Below the pieces are notes generated by a model, which saw nothing but the letters and a program-made list of their open reading frames with translations, did no database searches and was not told where the DNA came from. Shown one piece after another: positions 7,251 through 14,512 of a stretch of 16,813 bases of DNA. The first letter of the stretch is position 1, and each line of letters begins with the position of its first letter. Both the position numbers and the translations under genes were made by a program. This DNA comes from CAZWUK01 sp964636685 (GTDB lineage: Bacteria > Bacillota > Clostridia > Christensenellales > CAG-138). The stretch is from positions 1 through 16,813 of the forward strand of contig CAZWUK010000047.1 of the NCBI GenBank assembly GCA_964636685.1. Reading direction: 5' to 3'.

Positions 7251-8162
7251 ATGAATCAGCAATCTTTGGTCGACATCATTGCCGAAGAGATCGCGGCAAA
7301 GCTCAAAGAGAGCGCACAAACCGGCAAAAAACCGGCAGAGTCTACGCCTGTGCGCAAAGTGGATGTGCCGCAGGCTATGTATAAGGCGGCGGAACAAAAG
7401 CCCGTGGCGCATGCGTGCTCGGATACGCCGCGCGCGGGAAAGCAGCTGCCGGAGGATGAGCGCGCGCGATTGATTGAACGGATGCAGGCAACCACGACAG
7501 CGCGCGTTGGCGTTGGCAAAGCAGGCGCAAGAATGCGCACAGAGACCGTGCTGAAATTTCGCGCGGATCATGCGGTGGCGCGCGATTCTGTTCGTCGCGA
7601 GGTTGAACCCGCGCTGCTGGAAAAGATGGGACTGTTCTCGGTGCAGACGCTGTGCCGGGACGTGGACGAATACCTGACAAGACCCGATCTCGGGCGGCGT
7701 TTTTCAGAAGAAGCTGCCCAGCAGATCGTGAAAAGCTGCAAGCAGAACGTGGACGTGGAGATCTTTGCCGCAGGCGGGCTGTCCTCCTCCGCGGTGCAGG
7801 CAAATTTGGAAAATATTCTGCCCGCCATCAACGACGGGCTTGCCGCAAAGGGCATTTCCGTGGGAACGCCGTTTTACGTGCGCTTTTCGCGCGTGGGCGC
7901 GATGGACGCGGTATCGGAGCTCTTACATGCCAAGGTGACCTGCGTGCTCATCGGAGAGCGTCCGGGGCTTGCTACGGCGGAGAGCATGAGCGCGTATATC
8001 TGCTATGAGGCGCGGGTGGGCATGCCCGAATCGCGTCGGACGGTGGTGTCCAACATCCATAAAAACGGGATACCGGCAGCGGAAGCCGGCGCATATATTG
8101 CGGACGTGATCGAAAAGATATTGCAGCAAAAGGCCAGCGGGGTCGAGCTGCGGAAGGAGTGA
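7251..8162 (+). CDS. eutC: Ethanolamine ammonia-lyase small subunit with N-terminal encapsulation helix
   Basis: Small, cobalamin-binding subunit of ethanolamine ammonia-lyase. It has 303 residues against about 295 in enterobacteria. Residues 1-21 form an amphipathic helix (LVDIIAEEIAAKL) of the type that targets EutC into the compartment, followed by a Lys/Pro/Ala-rich linker to about residue 60. The folded domain begins near ERMQATTTARVGVGKAG and includes LRFRADHA-like, GGLSSSAVQAN and the cobalamin-side VLIGERPGLATAESMSAY segments. The gene starts 4 bases after eutB and its ribosome site overlaps the eutB stop, so the two subunits are probably made in a coupled way. Confident by motif and position. 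Confidence 0.97.
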   Translation: MNQQSLVDIIAEEIAAKLKESAQTGKKPAESTPVRKVDVPQAMYKAAEQKPVAHACSDTPRAGKQLPEDERARLIERMQATTTARVGVGKAGARMRTETVLKFRADHAVARDSVRREVEPALLEKMGLFSVQTLCRDVDEYLTRPDLGRRFSEEAAQQIVKSCKQNVDVEIFAAGGLSSSAVQANLENILPAINDGLAAKGISVGTPFYVRFSRVGAMDAVSELLHAKVTCVLIGERPGLATAESMSAYICYEARVGMPESRRTVVSNIHKNGIPAAEAGAYIADVIEKILQQKASGVELRKE

Positions 8163-8166
8163 ACCC

Positions 8167-8820
8167 ATGCTGCGGGACAGAATCCCCGTCAAGGTGCTGG
8201 CGGCGCGCATCATCTCTCAGGTCGATGACGGTATGCGAAAAAGCCTTGGCTTGACGGACGACGAGCGCAGCGTGGCGCTGCTGACGACCGACTGCGACGA
8301 CGCAAGCTATGTTGCCGTGGACGAGGCGACCAAGATGGCGGCGGTGCGCGTGGTATATGCAAAGAGCTTTTATGCGGGCGCCGGCAACGCCTCCACCGCC
8401 TATGCGGGAGAATTTATCGGGATGCTGGCGGCTGCAAGCCCGGCGGAGGCAAGAAGCGGACTCGACGCGGCGCTCGAGTGTCTGCGGGGCGACTGCTGCT
8501 TCCTTTCGGCAAACGACGAGGATACCGTGCCGTATTTTGCACACTGCATCGCAAGGACGGGAACGTTTCTTTCCGAGCAGGCGAAGATCCCCGAGGGTTC
8601 GCCCATGGCGTACCTGATCGCGCCGCCGCTCGAAGCCATGGTCGCGCTCGATGCGGCGCTCAAGGCCGCGGACGTGAAGCTTGTGGAATTTTACGGCCCG
8701 CCGACGGAGACAAATTTTGCCGGCGGTCTTTTGACCGGGGATCAGGCGGCGTGTCGCGCGGCATGCGCGGCGTTTGCCGAGACGGTGATCGAGGTTGCGG
8801 CCGAACCGCAGCGCTATTGA
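8167..8820 (+). CDS. eutL: Microcompartment shell protein EutL (tandem BMC, trimer)
   Basis: Structural shell protein with two circularly permuted BMC domains that forms pseudohexameric trimers, thought to have a gated central pore. The 217 residues match the family length. Recognisable EutL blocks are SDDASYVAADEATK-like (residues 40-53), VVYAKSFYAGAG (about 59-70), AGEFIGMLAAASPAEARSGLDAAL, HCIARTGTFLS, the very conserved GSPMAYLIAPPLEA, and the C-terminal GPPTETNFAGGLLTGDQAACRAAC. Position between eutC and eutE is usual for the eut family. No truncation. Confidence 0.96.
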   Translation: MLRDRIPVKVLAARIISQVDDGMRKSLGLTDDERSVALLTTDCDDASYVAVDEATKMAAVRVVYAKSFYAGAGNASTAYAGEFIGMLAAASPAEARSGLDAALECLRGDCCFLSANDEDTVPYFAHCIARTGTFLSEQAKIPEGSPMAYLIAPPLEAMVALDAALKAADVKLVEFYGPPTETNFAGGLLTGDQAACRAACAAFAETVIEVAAEPQRY

Positions 8821-8839
8821 CTTTACGGAGGAGAAACAC

Positions 8840-10318
8840 ATGGGACTTGACAGAGATCTGCAATCCATCCAGGAGGTACGCGACCTGATTGCCGCGTCCA
8901 AGGCTGCCCAGAAGGAATACGGCAAATTCTCCCAGCAGCGCATGAACGAGATCTGCGAGGCGGTGGTGCGCGCGTGTGAAGAAAACGCCGAAAAGCTCGC
9001 GAAACTCGCAAACGAGGAAACCGGCTACGGCAAGTGGGAGGATAAGGTACAAAAGAACCTTTTGGCGTCCCGCGTTTGCTATGAATACTGCAAGGATTTG
9101 CAGCTTGTCGGCATCATTGCCGAGTATCCGGAGGACGGTATTTTAGAGGTCGGCGTGCCGATGGGCGTCGTGGCGGCGATCATCCCGTCCACCAACCCCA
9201 CAAGCACCGTCATGTATAAGACCATCCTTTCGCTCAAGAGCGGCAACGGCATTGTCATCAGCCCCCACCCGGGCGCAAAAAAGTGCATCCTTGCTACGTT
9301 TGAGATCGTACGCGACGCGGCAGAGCGCGCGGGTGCGCCCAAGGGATTGATCGGCTGCATCACAACGCCGACGCTGGAAGCTTCGCAGACGCTCATGAAG
9401 CACCGCGATGTGGGCGTGATCCTTGCAACCGGCGGCGAGGCGATGGTGCGCGCGGCATATTCCTCCGGCAATCCTGCCATCGGCGTGGGCCCCGGCAACG
9501 GGCCGGCGTATATCGAGCGGACGGCGAACATTCCGCTGGCTGTCAAGCACATTCTGGATTCCAAGACATTTGATAACGGCACGATTTGCGCCTCGGAGCA
9601 GAGCATCGTGACCGAGCGCTGCATTGAAGAAGCGGTCGTTGCCGAGGTGAAGAAGCAGGGCGGGTATTTTTTGAACGACGAAGAAGCGCAAAAGGTCGGG
9701 AAGTTCCTGTTGCGCGACAACGGTACGATGAACCCGAGAATTGTTGGAAAAGCGGCGACGGCAATCGCCGAGATGGCGGGCATTCGTGTGCCGGAGAGCA
9801 CGCGGGTGCTGGTGGCAAAGCAGACGGAGGTTGGACGCAAGAATCCCTATTCGCGCGAGAAGCTTTGTCCCGTGCTGGGCTTTTATGTGGAGGAGGGCTG
9901 GGAGCAGGCGTGTGAGCGCTGCATCGCCATTTTGGAAAACGAGGGCGTTGGACACACGATGACCATCCACTCCGAAAACGACCGCGTGATCCGCGAATTT
10001 GCGCTGCAAAAGCCGGTCGGACGGCTGCTTGTCAACACACCCGGCGCTCTGGGCGGCGTGGGAGCAACGACAAACCTCGCGCCTGCGCTCACGCTGGGAT
10101 GCGGCGCGATCGGGAAGAGCGCCACGATGGACAATATCACGGCGGCAAACCTTATCAACATCCGTCGGGTCGCCTACGGGCGGCGGGAGCTTGAGGACGT
10201 GAGAAACGGCAAAGCGATTCGGAAAGCTCGTTCGCAGATCACCACAGCGCAGCCGGATGCCGCGCAGGTTGAGGCGATCACCCGCGAGGTGCTAAAGCGC
10301 CTCGGCAATTTGGGATAA
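8840..10318 (+). CDS. eutE: CoA-acylating acetaldehyde dehydrogenase with C-terminal encapsulation helix
   Basis: Oxidises acetaldehyde with NAD+ and CoA to acetyl-CoA inside the shell. It has 492 residues. The aldehyde dehydrogenase fold shows the IIPSTNPTSTV strand (about 114-124), the GPGNGPAYIER motif (217-227) and the catalytic Cys250 in DNGTICASEQS. The last 17 or so residues (VEAITREVLKRLG) form a predicted amphipathic helix after a Gln/Ala-rich linker, which looks like a C-terminal encapsulation peptide. Start at 8840 is supported by GGAGGAG at 8827-8833; an in-frame ATG at 8795 lies inside eutL and adds residues not seen in the family. Because no alcohol dehydrogenase is encoded nearby, its NADH must be reoxidised some other way. 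Confidence 0.96.
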   Translation: MGLDRDLQSIQEVRDLIAASKAAQKEYGKFSQQRMNEICEAVVRACEENAEKLAKLANEETGYGKWEDKVQKNLLASRVCYEYCKDLQLVGIIAEYPEDGILEVGVPMGVVAAIIPSTNPTSTVMYKTILSLKSGNGIVISPHPGAKKCILATFEIVRDAAERAGAPKGLIGCITTPTLEASQTLMKHRDVGVILATGGEAMVRAAYSSGNPAIGVGPGNGPAYIERTANIPLAVKHILDSKTFDNGTICASEQSIVTERCIEEAVVAEVKKQGGYFLNDEEAQKVGKFLLRDNGTMNPRIVGKAATAIAEMAGIRVPESTRVLVAKQTEVGRKNPYSREKLCPVLGFYVEEGWEQACERCIAILENEGVGHTMTIHSENDRVIREFALQKPVGRLLVNTPGALGGVGATTNLAPALTLGCGAIGKSATMDNITAANLINIRRVAYGRRELEDVRNGKAIRKARSQITTAQPDAAQVEAITREVLKRLGNLG

Positions 10319-10342
10319 CAAACGCAAGCAACGCGTTGTTAT
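10315..10342 (+). repeat. Inverted repeat (RNA hairpin) between eutE and eutM
   Basis: ATAACAA (10315-10321, overlapping the eutE stop codon) pairs with TTGTTAT (10336-10342); a 10-base perfect palindrome CAACGCGTTG (10329-10338) lies inside it. There is no T run after it, so it is not a terminator. It could stabilise the mRNA of the shell protein gene or be a DNA-binding site. Confidence 0.4.
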
Positions 10343-10345
10343 AAA
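10337..10345 (+). promoter_or_regulatory. Possible internal extended -10 promoter for eutM and downstream genes
   Basis: TGTTATAAA fits TGnTATAAN and sits about 39 bases before the eutM start in an A-rich gap, the widest gap within the eutA-eutP block. No -35 hexamer is visible. Extra transcription of a major shell protein would make sense, but the motif is short and could be chance in AT-rich sequence. Confidence 0.3.
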
Positions 10346-10369
10346 GAAAAAAATAAATAAACATGATAC

Positions 10370-10375
10370 AGGAGG
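10370..10375 (+). promoter_or_regulatory. Strong ribosome binding site deciding the eutM start
   Basis: Perfect AGGAGG eight bases before the ATG at 10384. It shows that 10384, not the in-frame ATG at 10363, is the start, and it suits a shell protein needed in large amounts. Confidence 0.85.
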
Positions 10376-10383
10376 CAACAAAC

Positions 10384-10680
10384 ATGGCAACTTTACTGGC
10401 ACTGGGAATGGTAGAAACCAAAGGTCTGGTCGGATCGATCGAAGCAGCTGATGCAATGGTCAAAGCGGCAAACGTCAACCTCATCGGCAAGGTGCACGTC
10501 GGCGGCGGTCTTGTTACCGTCATGGTGCGCGGCGACGTCGGCGCGGTCAAAGCGGCAACGGATGCAGGCGCAGCGGCGGCGGCGAAGGTCGGCGAGCTCG
10601 TTTCCGTCCACGTCATCCCGCGTCCGCACAGCGAAGTCGAGATGATCCTGCCCACGCTGGACAACTGCGACGTGAAGTAA
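10384..10680 (+). CDS. eutM: Microcompartment hexameric shell protein (BMC-H), EutM/PduA type
   Basis: Main facet protein of the compartment shell; single BMC domain forming hexamers with a small central pore. The 98-residue protein shows the standard line-up: LGMVETKGLVGSIEAADAM (7-25), KAANVNLIGKVHVGGGLVTVMVRGDVGAVKAATDAG, and the VSVHVIPRPHSEVEMILP end. It is the only single-domain BMC-H gene in this window, whereas many eut loci have two (EutM and EutK). EutM and PduA cannot be separated cleanly by sequence alone; the name follows context. Confidence 0.95.
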   Translation: MATLLALGMVETKGLVGSIEAADAMVKAANVNLIGKVHVGGGLVTVMVRGDVGAVKAATDAGAAAAAKVGELVSVHVIPRPHSEVEMILPTLDNCDVK

Positions 10681-10687
10681 CAAGCGC

Positions 10688-11347
10688 ATGGACGTTCTGA
10701 CGGAGCCGATGCTGCGCGCGTTGTATCCCGTTGGCGGAGGTGAGCATCGCTATGCCCGGGGAACGTATGTGACCGAGACGGCACGGCGGTATGCGGCGGA
10801 AAAGAACATTCGCCTGACGGAGGCGTCCTACGACACGATGACCGGCGACGCAACCAAAAAAACGCCGGGAAAGCCTGAGGAAAAGACGCACATCCGCGCC
10901 GGGGTGCTGGTGGATAAGACCCACCCGCGGATTGCGCTGCGCGGAAAGCTGGATTCCTTGCAGGCAGAAACCCTGCTGGTGCTGCTTTTGGCAAAGGAAT
11001 CGGGCAAAACGGCACTCTATGACGGATTGTCGGAGATACTGCAATTGCTGCGCAAGATTCTTGCCGCCGAGGTCAAAGAAGAAACGCTCGAAGACTGGCA
11101 GCTATTGGGGCTGACACCCGATGCCCTGCGCAAAACCTCGCATCAGGGACCGCACTTTGTGCCGGATGTCACAATGGGCAGATTGGCGCTTGCGCTCAAC
11201 CGCCTGCGCGCGCTTGTGCGCGAGACGGAGCTTGCCGCGCTTTGTGCGTTCCCCGACGGGGCGCGTCCGGATATCGAGCTGGCGCTCAACCGCATGAGCA
11301 GCGCCGTGTACATACTCTTCCAGCGGGAGGTAGCAGAAAATGAATGA
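10688..11347 (+). CDS. eutT: ATP:cob(I)alamin adenosyltransferase, EutT family, lacking the Cys metal motif
   Basis: Makes adenosylcobalamin from ATP and reduced cobalamin for ethanolamine ammonia-lyase. The 219 residues include a short N-terminal segment RGTYVTETARR (24-34), then the adenosyltransferase helical bundle with THPRIALRGKLDSLQAETL, VTMGRLALALNRLRALVRE and a C-terminal DIELALNRMSSAVYILFQRE, the ATP/cobalamin site signature. Enterobacterial EutT binds metal through an HX11CCX2C motif between these parts; here only one cysteine exists in the protein, so that motif is absent, as described for Listeria EutT. There is no clear ribosome site before ATG 10688, suggesting coupling to eutM seven bases upstream. 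The end overlaps pduL by 8 bases. Confidence 0.93.
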   Translation: MDVLTEPMLRALYPVGGGEHRYARGTYVTETARRYAAEKNIRLTEASYDTMTGDATKKTPGKPEEKTHIRAGVLVDKTHPRIALRGKLDSLQAETLLVLLLAKESGKTALYDGLSEILQLLRKILAAEVKEETLEDWQLLGLTPDALRKTSHQGPHFVPDVTMGRLALALNRLRALVRETELAALCAFPDGARPDIELALNRMSSAVYILFQREVAENE

Positions 11348-12230
11348 ATCGGATATCCGCGACATTGTGCGCGAGGTGCTAAAAAACGGCGGTCTTTCTA
11401 CTGCGGAGAGCACGAAAAAGGCAGCCAATGCACCGTCTGACGACACAGCGCCCTGCGGCGGCGAGATACCGCTTGAGGTATCGGCGCGGCATGTGCATTT
11501 GACGCGCGAGGCGGTGGAAACGCTCTTTGGCGCGGGCGTGCGCTTGACCAAAAAACGCGAGCTTTCGCAGCCCGGCGAGTTTTTGAGCGAGCAGCGCGTC
11601 AAGCTTGTCACCGCAAAGGGCGTGATTGAAAACGTAGCCGTGCTGGGCCCCGAACGCGCCGCCGTGCAGGTGGAGCTATCGCTCACGGATTGCCGCGGCC
11701 TTGGCATCACGGCGCCGGTGAACCTTTCGGGCGATCTTGCCGGCGCCGGCGATGTGATTCTCGTCACCGAGCATGGCGTACTCAACGCAAAGGGTGCGGT
11801 GATTGCGGCGCGGGCACATGTGCATATGACGCCGCGGGACGCCGAAGCCTTTGGCGTGAAAAACGGCGACCATGTGAGCCTTGGGATCAAGAGCGCGCGT
11901 CCTTTGACGCTGGACGATGTGATCGTGCGCGTGAAGGAAAACTTCTCTTTGGCGTGCCACATCGATTTTGACGAAGCCAATGCAGCAAACACCGCCTGCG
12001 GGGCCATTGCCGTGCTCAAAAGCGTCAACGATGTTCCGTGCGTCACCCCAAAAAAGCCGCTGCGGGTCGAGCCTGCGCCGGTCACAGCACAGCAAAAGCT
12101 CATCACGGAGGAGCTGGCAAAGTCGATGCGGCAGACGGGCGGAACGGTCTATATTCAAAAAGGGACGATCGTGACGCCGGCGGCACGCGATGTATTTTCC
12201 GCTTCGCACATGAAGATCGAGATCGTGTGA
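11340..12230 (+). CDS. pduL: Phosphate acyltransferase PduL (EutD role) with encapsulation helix and C-terminal extension
   Basis: Converts acetyl-CoA and phosphate to acetyl phosphate, recycling CoA inside the shell. Residues 1-16 (SDIRDIVREVLKNGG) are an N-terminal encapsulation helix, followed by a linker to about 40. Two PduL domains follow with the metal-binding HVHL (51-54) and HVHM (160-163) motifs, and HIDFDEANAA (207-216). The core ends near 230. Typical PduL is about 210 residues; this one has 296 because of the linker and an extra ~60-residue tail with KGTIVTPAARD (274-284), a short segment also seen at the EutT N-terminus. Start at 11340 has GGGAGG (11325-11330) in front and overlaps the end of eutT. 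In some annotations this gene is called eutD. Confidence 0.95.
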   Translation: MNESDIRDIVREVLKNGGLSTAESTKKAANAPSDDTAPCGGEIPLEVSARHVHLTREAVETLFGAGVRLTKKRELSQPGEFLSEQRVKLVTAKGVIENVAVLGPERAAVQVELSLTDCRGLGITAPVNLSGDLAGAGDVILVTEHGVLNAKGAVIAARAHVHMTPRDAEAFGVKNGDHVSLGIKSARPLTLDDVIVRVKENFSLACHIDFDEANAANTACGAIAVLKSVNDVPCVTPKKPLRVEPAPVTAQQKLITEELAKSMRQTGGTVYIQKGTIVTPAARDVFSASHMKIEIV

Positions 12231-12261
12231 TACAAACACAGCGACGAAAGACGGTGAAACT

Positions 12262-12600
12262 ATGGAGATAGCCACGGTAGTCGGCCACGTATGGGCGACA
12301 AAAAAGGAAGAAACGCTGACGGGCTTTAAGCTGATGGTCGTTCAGCCGGAGCATGGCGAGAGCTATGTGGCGGCGGACGTGGTCAGCGCGGGCATCGGAG
12401 AGCGCGTGCTGGTGGTCAACGGCAGCACCGCGCGACGGGCGCTCGGCTCAGATAACTGCGCCATCGACTGCGCGATCGTGGGCATCATCGATTCGCTCGA
12501 AGTGGATCGGGAAGCGGCGGCAAACGCGACGCGCGAGGCAAAAGCCGAGCGACAGGCAAAGAAAGCGGCAAAATCCGCCGCCGAAACGAAAGGAAACTGA
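12262..12600 (+). CDS. eutN: Microcompartment vertex protein EutN (BMV pentamer) with charged tail
   Basis: EutN/CcmL family protein that caps the pentameric corners of the shell. Residues 1-80 carry the fold: VVGHVWATKKEETLTGFKLMVV, then YVAADVVSAGIGERVLVVNGSTARRAL, and the CAIVGIID strand. The remaining ~32 residues are a lysine/arginine/alanine-rich helix-like tail (AKAERQAKKAAKSAAE) not present in the usual ~95-residue EutN. It starts 31 bases after pduL and ends 3 bases before the PduS-like gene. Confidence 0.93.
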   Translation: MEIATVVGHVWATKKEETLTGFKLMVVQPEHGESYVAADVVSAGIGERVLVVNGSTARRALGSDNCAIDCAIVGIIDSLEVDREAAANATREAKAERQAKKAAKSAAETKGN

Positions 12601-12603
12601 TCC

Positions 12604-13953
12604 ATGGGCGGTTTGATCGATAAGATCCGCGAAGCGGGCGTGATCGGCATGGGCGGCGCGGGGTTTCCCACGCATGTGAAGCTCTCCGGACAGGGGATCG
12701 AGCAGATTATTGTGAACGGGTTCGAGTGTGAACCGCTGCTCGGTACCGACCGGTATGTGATGCGTCATTTTGCGCCGCGCCTTGTTTCGGCTTTGACAGC
12801 GCTGAAACAGGAAACAGGCGCAGCAAAGGCGACGTTTGCCTTAAAAGAGGGCTATCACGCCGAGATTGACGCGCTGAAAGCGGCGATTGCGGAAAAAAAG
12901 GCGGATATCGGCGTCCATACCACGACAAGCTTCTATCCCGCCGGGGACGAGCAGGTCGTGGTCTACGAGGTGACGGGTCGCACCGTCCCGCCGCTGAATA
13001 TTCCGCTCGCGGTCGGCTGCGTGGTGATTAACGCCGGCACCTTACTTGCGTGCTATGACGCGATGCAGGGAGAACCGTCGATTGCGCGCGTGCTGACGGT
13101 CACGGGCGAGGTCAAAACGCCGTGTGTATTGACGGTGCCCGTCGGAACGCCGTTTTCTGACTGTATTGCGGCAGCCGGCGGCGTGACCGATGCAGACTGC
13201 GTGATCGTTTCGGGCGGCCCCATGATGGGAAAAGAGTTTACCATGGACGCATTGCCGCGTCTGTTTGTCGGCAAGACCACCTCCGGCATCCTGATCCTGC
13301 CGAGAAGCAAGTATCAGGGCGCTTGCTTTGACATGGACGAGATCCACAGGCGAGCAAAATCGGCGTGCATTCAGTGCACCTATTGCACCGAGCTTTGCCC
13401 AAGGCACCTTCTGGGGCATCCGCTCGAACCGCACCGTATCATGCGAAAGCTTGCGTATGGAAAGCCGGAGAATTTATTGGACGATCCGGTGATCCGTTCG
13501 TCTGCGCTGTGCTCGGAATGCGGCGTATGCGAGGTCTATGCCTGTCCCATGGGGCTGCAGCCGCGCAGTGTGAATGCGTTTTTGAAGCGGTCGCTCGCGC
13601 AGGCGGGCATTCGTTACCCCAAGTCGGAAAAGAGCACGGAGCCCGATCGGATGCGCAGCGCGCGAAAAGCGCCCACGGCACGGATTGCCGCGCGGGCGGG
13701 CGTTTTGGCATACTACGGAAAGCCCTTGCAGGAGCTGACGGCGGATGCGCCAAAGCAGGTAGCCTTGTCGCTGCGGCAGGGAATCGGCGCGCCGTCGGAA
13801 CCCATCGTCAAGGCGGGGGATCGTGTGGAAGCGGGACAGTGCATTGCGCGCTGCCCGGAGGGAAAGCTTGGCGCACAGCTGCATGCGTCCATCGGCGGGC
13901 GTGTGCTGGCGGTGAACGATGCGATCGTGATTGAACGGGAGGACGGAAGATGA
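12604..13953 (+). CDS. pduS: PduS-like RnfC-family iron-sulfur flavoprotein (corrinoid/NADH reductase)
   Basis: Membrane-free RnfC/NuoF-type protein. PduS reduces cobalamin for adenosylation and can oxidise NADH; it binds FMN and two [4Fe-4S] clusters and attaches to the shell protein PduT. The 449 residues agree with PduS (about 450): N-terminal GVIGMGGAGFPTHVKL (12-27) and FECEPLL, an NADH/FMN domain, a SLBB-like stretch (about 160-230), ferredoxin motifs C255-C258-C261-C265 and C303-C306-C309-C314, and a C-terminal barrel-sandwich segment (398-445). All eight cluster cysteines are present. It overlaps the PduT-like gene by 4 bases. It could support EutT, carry electrons out of the compartment, or both; the sequence does not decide. 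Confidence 0.93.
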   Translation: MGGLIDKIREAGVIGMGGAGFPTHVKLSGQGIEQIIVNGFECEPLLGTDRYVMRHFAPRLVSALTALKQETGAAKATFALKEGYHAEIDALKAAIAEKKADIGVHTTTSFYPAGDEQVVVYEVTGRTVPPLNIPLAVGCVVINAGTLLACYDAMQGEPSIARVLTVTGEVKTPCVLTVPVGTPFSDCIAAAGGVTDADCVIVSGGPMMGKEFTMDALPRLFVGKTTSGILILPRSKYQGACFDMDEIHRRAKSACIQCTYCTELCPRHLLGHPLEPHRIMRKLAYGKPENLLDDPVIRSSALCSECGVCEVYACPMGLQPRSVNAFLKRSLAQAGIRYPKSEKSTEPDRMRSARKAPTARIAARAGVLAYYGKPLQELTADAPKQVALSLRQGIGAPSEPIVKAGDRVEAGQCIARCPEGKLGAQLHASIGGRVLAVNDAIVIEREDGR

Positions 13954-14501
13954 CCACCATTACCATCGGATTTCTGGAATTAAACAGCATCGCGCGCGGC
14001 ATCGAGGCGGCGGATGCGATCTTGAAGGCGGCGGATACCGAGCTGATTTCAGCGCGTCCCTGCTGCCCCGGCAAGTATCACATCCTGTTTTCCGGCGAGG
14101 TGGCAGCGGTTGCGGAAGCGTTGGCGGCGGGCGCGAGAGTCGGTGAAGGGCATGTGGTCGATCAGGTGGTGATCCCCAGAGTCCATCCCCAGGTGATCGA
14201 CGCGATCGGTATGGCGTGCGTGCCGGGAGAATTGCAGGCCCTTGGCGTGATGGAGTTTTTCTCCATTACGGCGGCGATCTACGCGGCGGACGCGGCGGTC
14301 AAGGCAGCCGAAACGCAGCTGCTGGACGTGCGGCTCGGCACGGGCATCGGCGGAAAATCCTATGTCGTGCTGACCGGCGAGGTGGCGGCGGTATCGGAGG
14401 CGGTGGACTGCGGCATTGCGGCAGCTTCGGACAAGGGCATGGTGTTTGAAAAATGTGTCATTCCCAATCCCAGACCCGAAATTTTTGAGAGTATTTATTA
14501 A
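13950..14501 (+). CDS. pduT: PduT-like tandem-BMC shell protein with candidate Fe-S cysteine
   Basis: Trimeric shell protein with two BMC domains (about 5-90 and 95-180). In PduT one cysteine per subunit, Cys38, holds a [4Fe-4S] cluster in the central pore. Here Cys38 is present at the same number in the ARPCCPGKY loop, with an extra Cys39 beside it. The first domain starts FLELNSIARGIEAADAILKAA and the second EFFSITAAIYAADAAVKAAETQLL; both end with VVIPRVH and CVIPNPRPEI. It overlaps its partner PduS by 4 bases, so the pair is probably made together. The protein is 183 residues, as usual for PduT. Confidence 0.94.
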   Translation: MTTITIGFLELNSIARGIEAADAILKAADTELISARPCCPGKYHILFSGEVAAVAEALAAGARVGEGHVVDQVVIPRVHPQVIDAIGMACVPGELQALGVMEFFSITAAIYAADAAVKAAETQLLDVRLGTGIGGKSYVVLTGEVAAVSEAVDCGIAAASDKGMVFEKCVIPNPRPEIFESIY

Positions 14502-14512
14502 GGCGGAACCGC

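Noticed and set aside
8795..8839. Upstream start for eutE adding 15 residues, which could have been an N-terminal targeting peptide
   Set aside because: It overlaps the end of eutL and is not amphipathic; GGAGGAG immediately before 8840 fixes the start.
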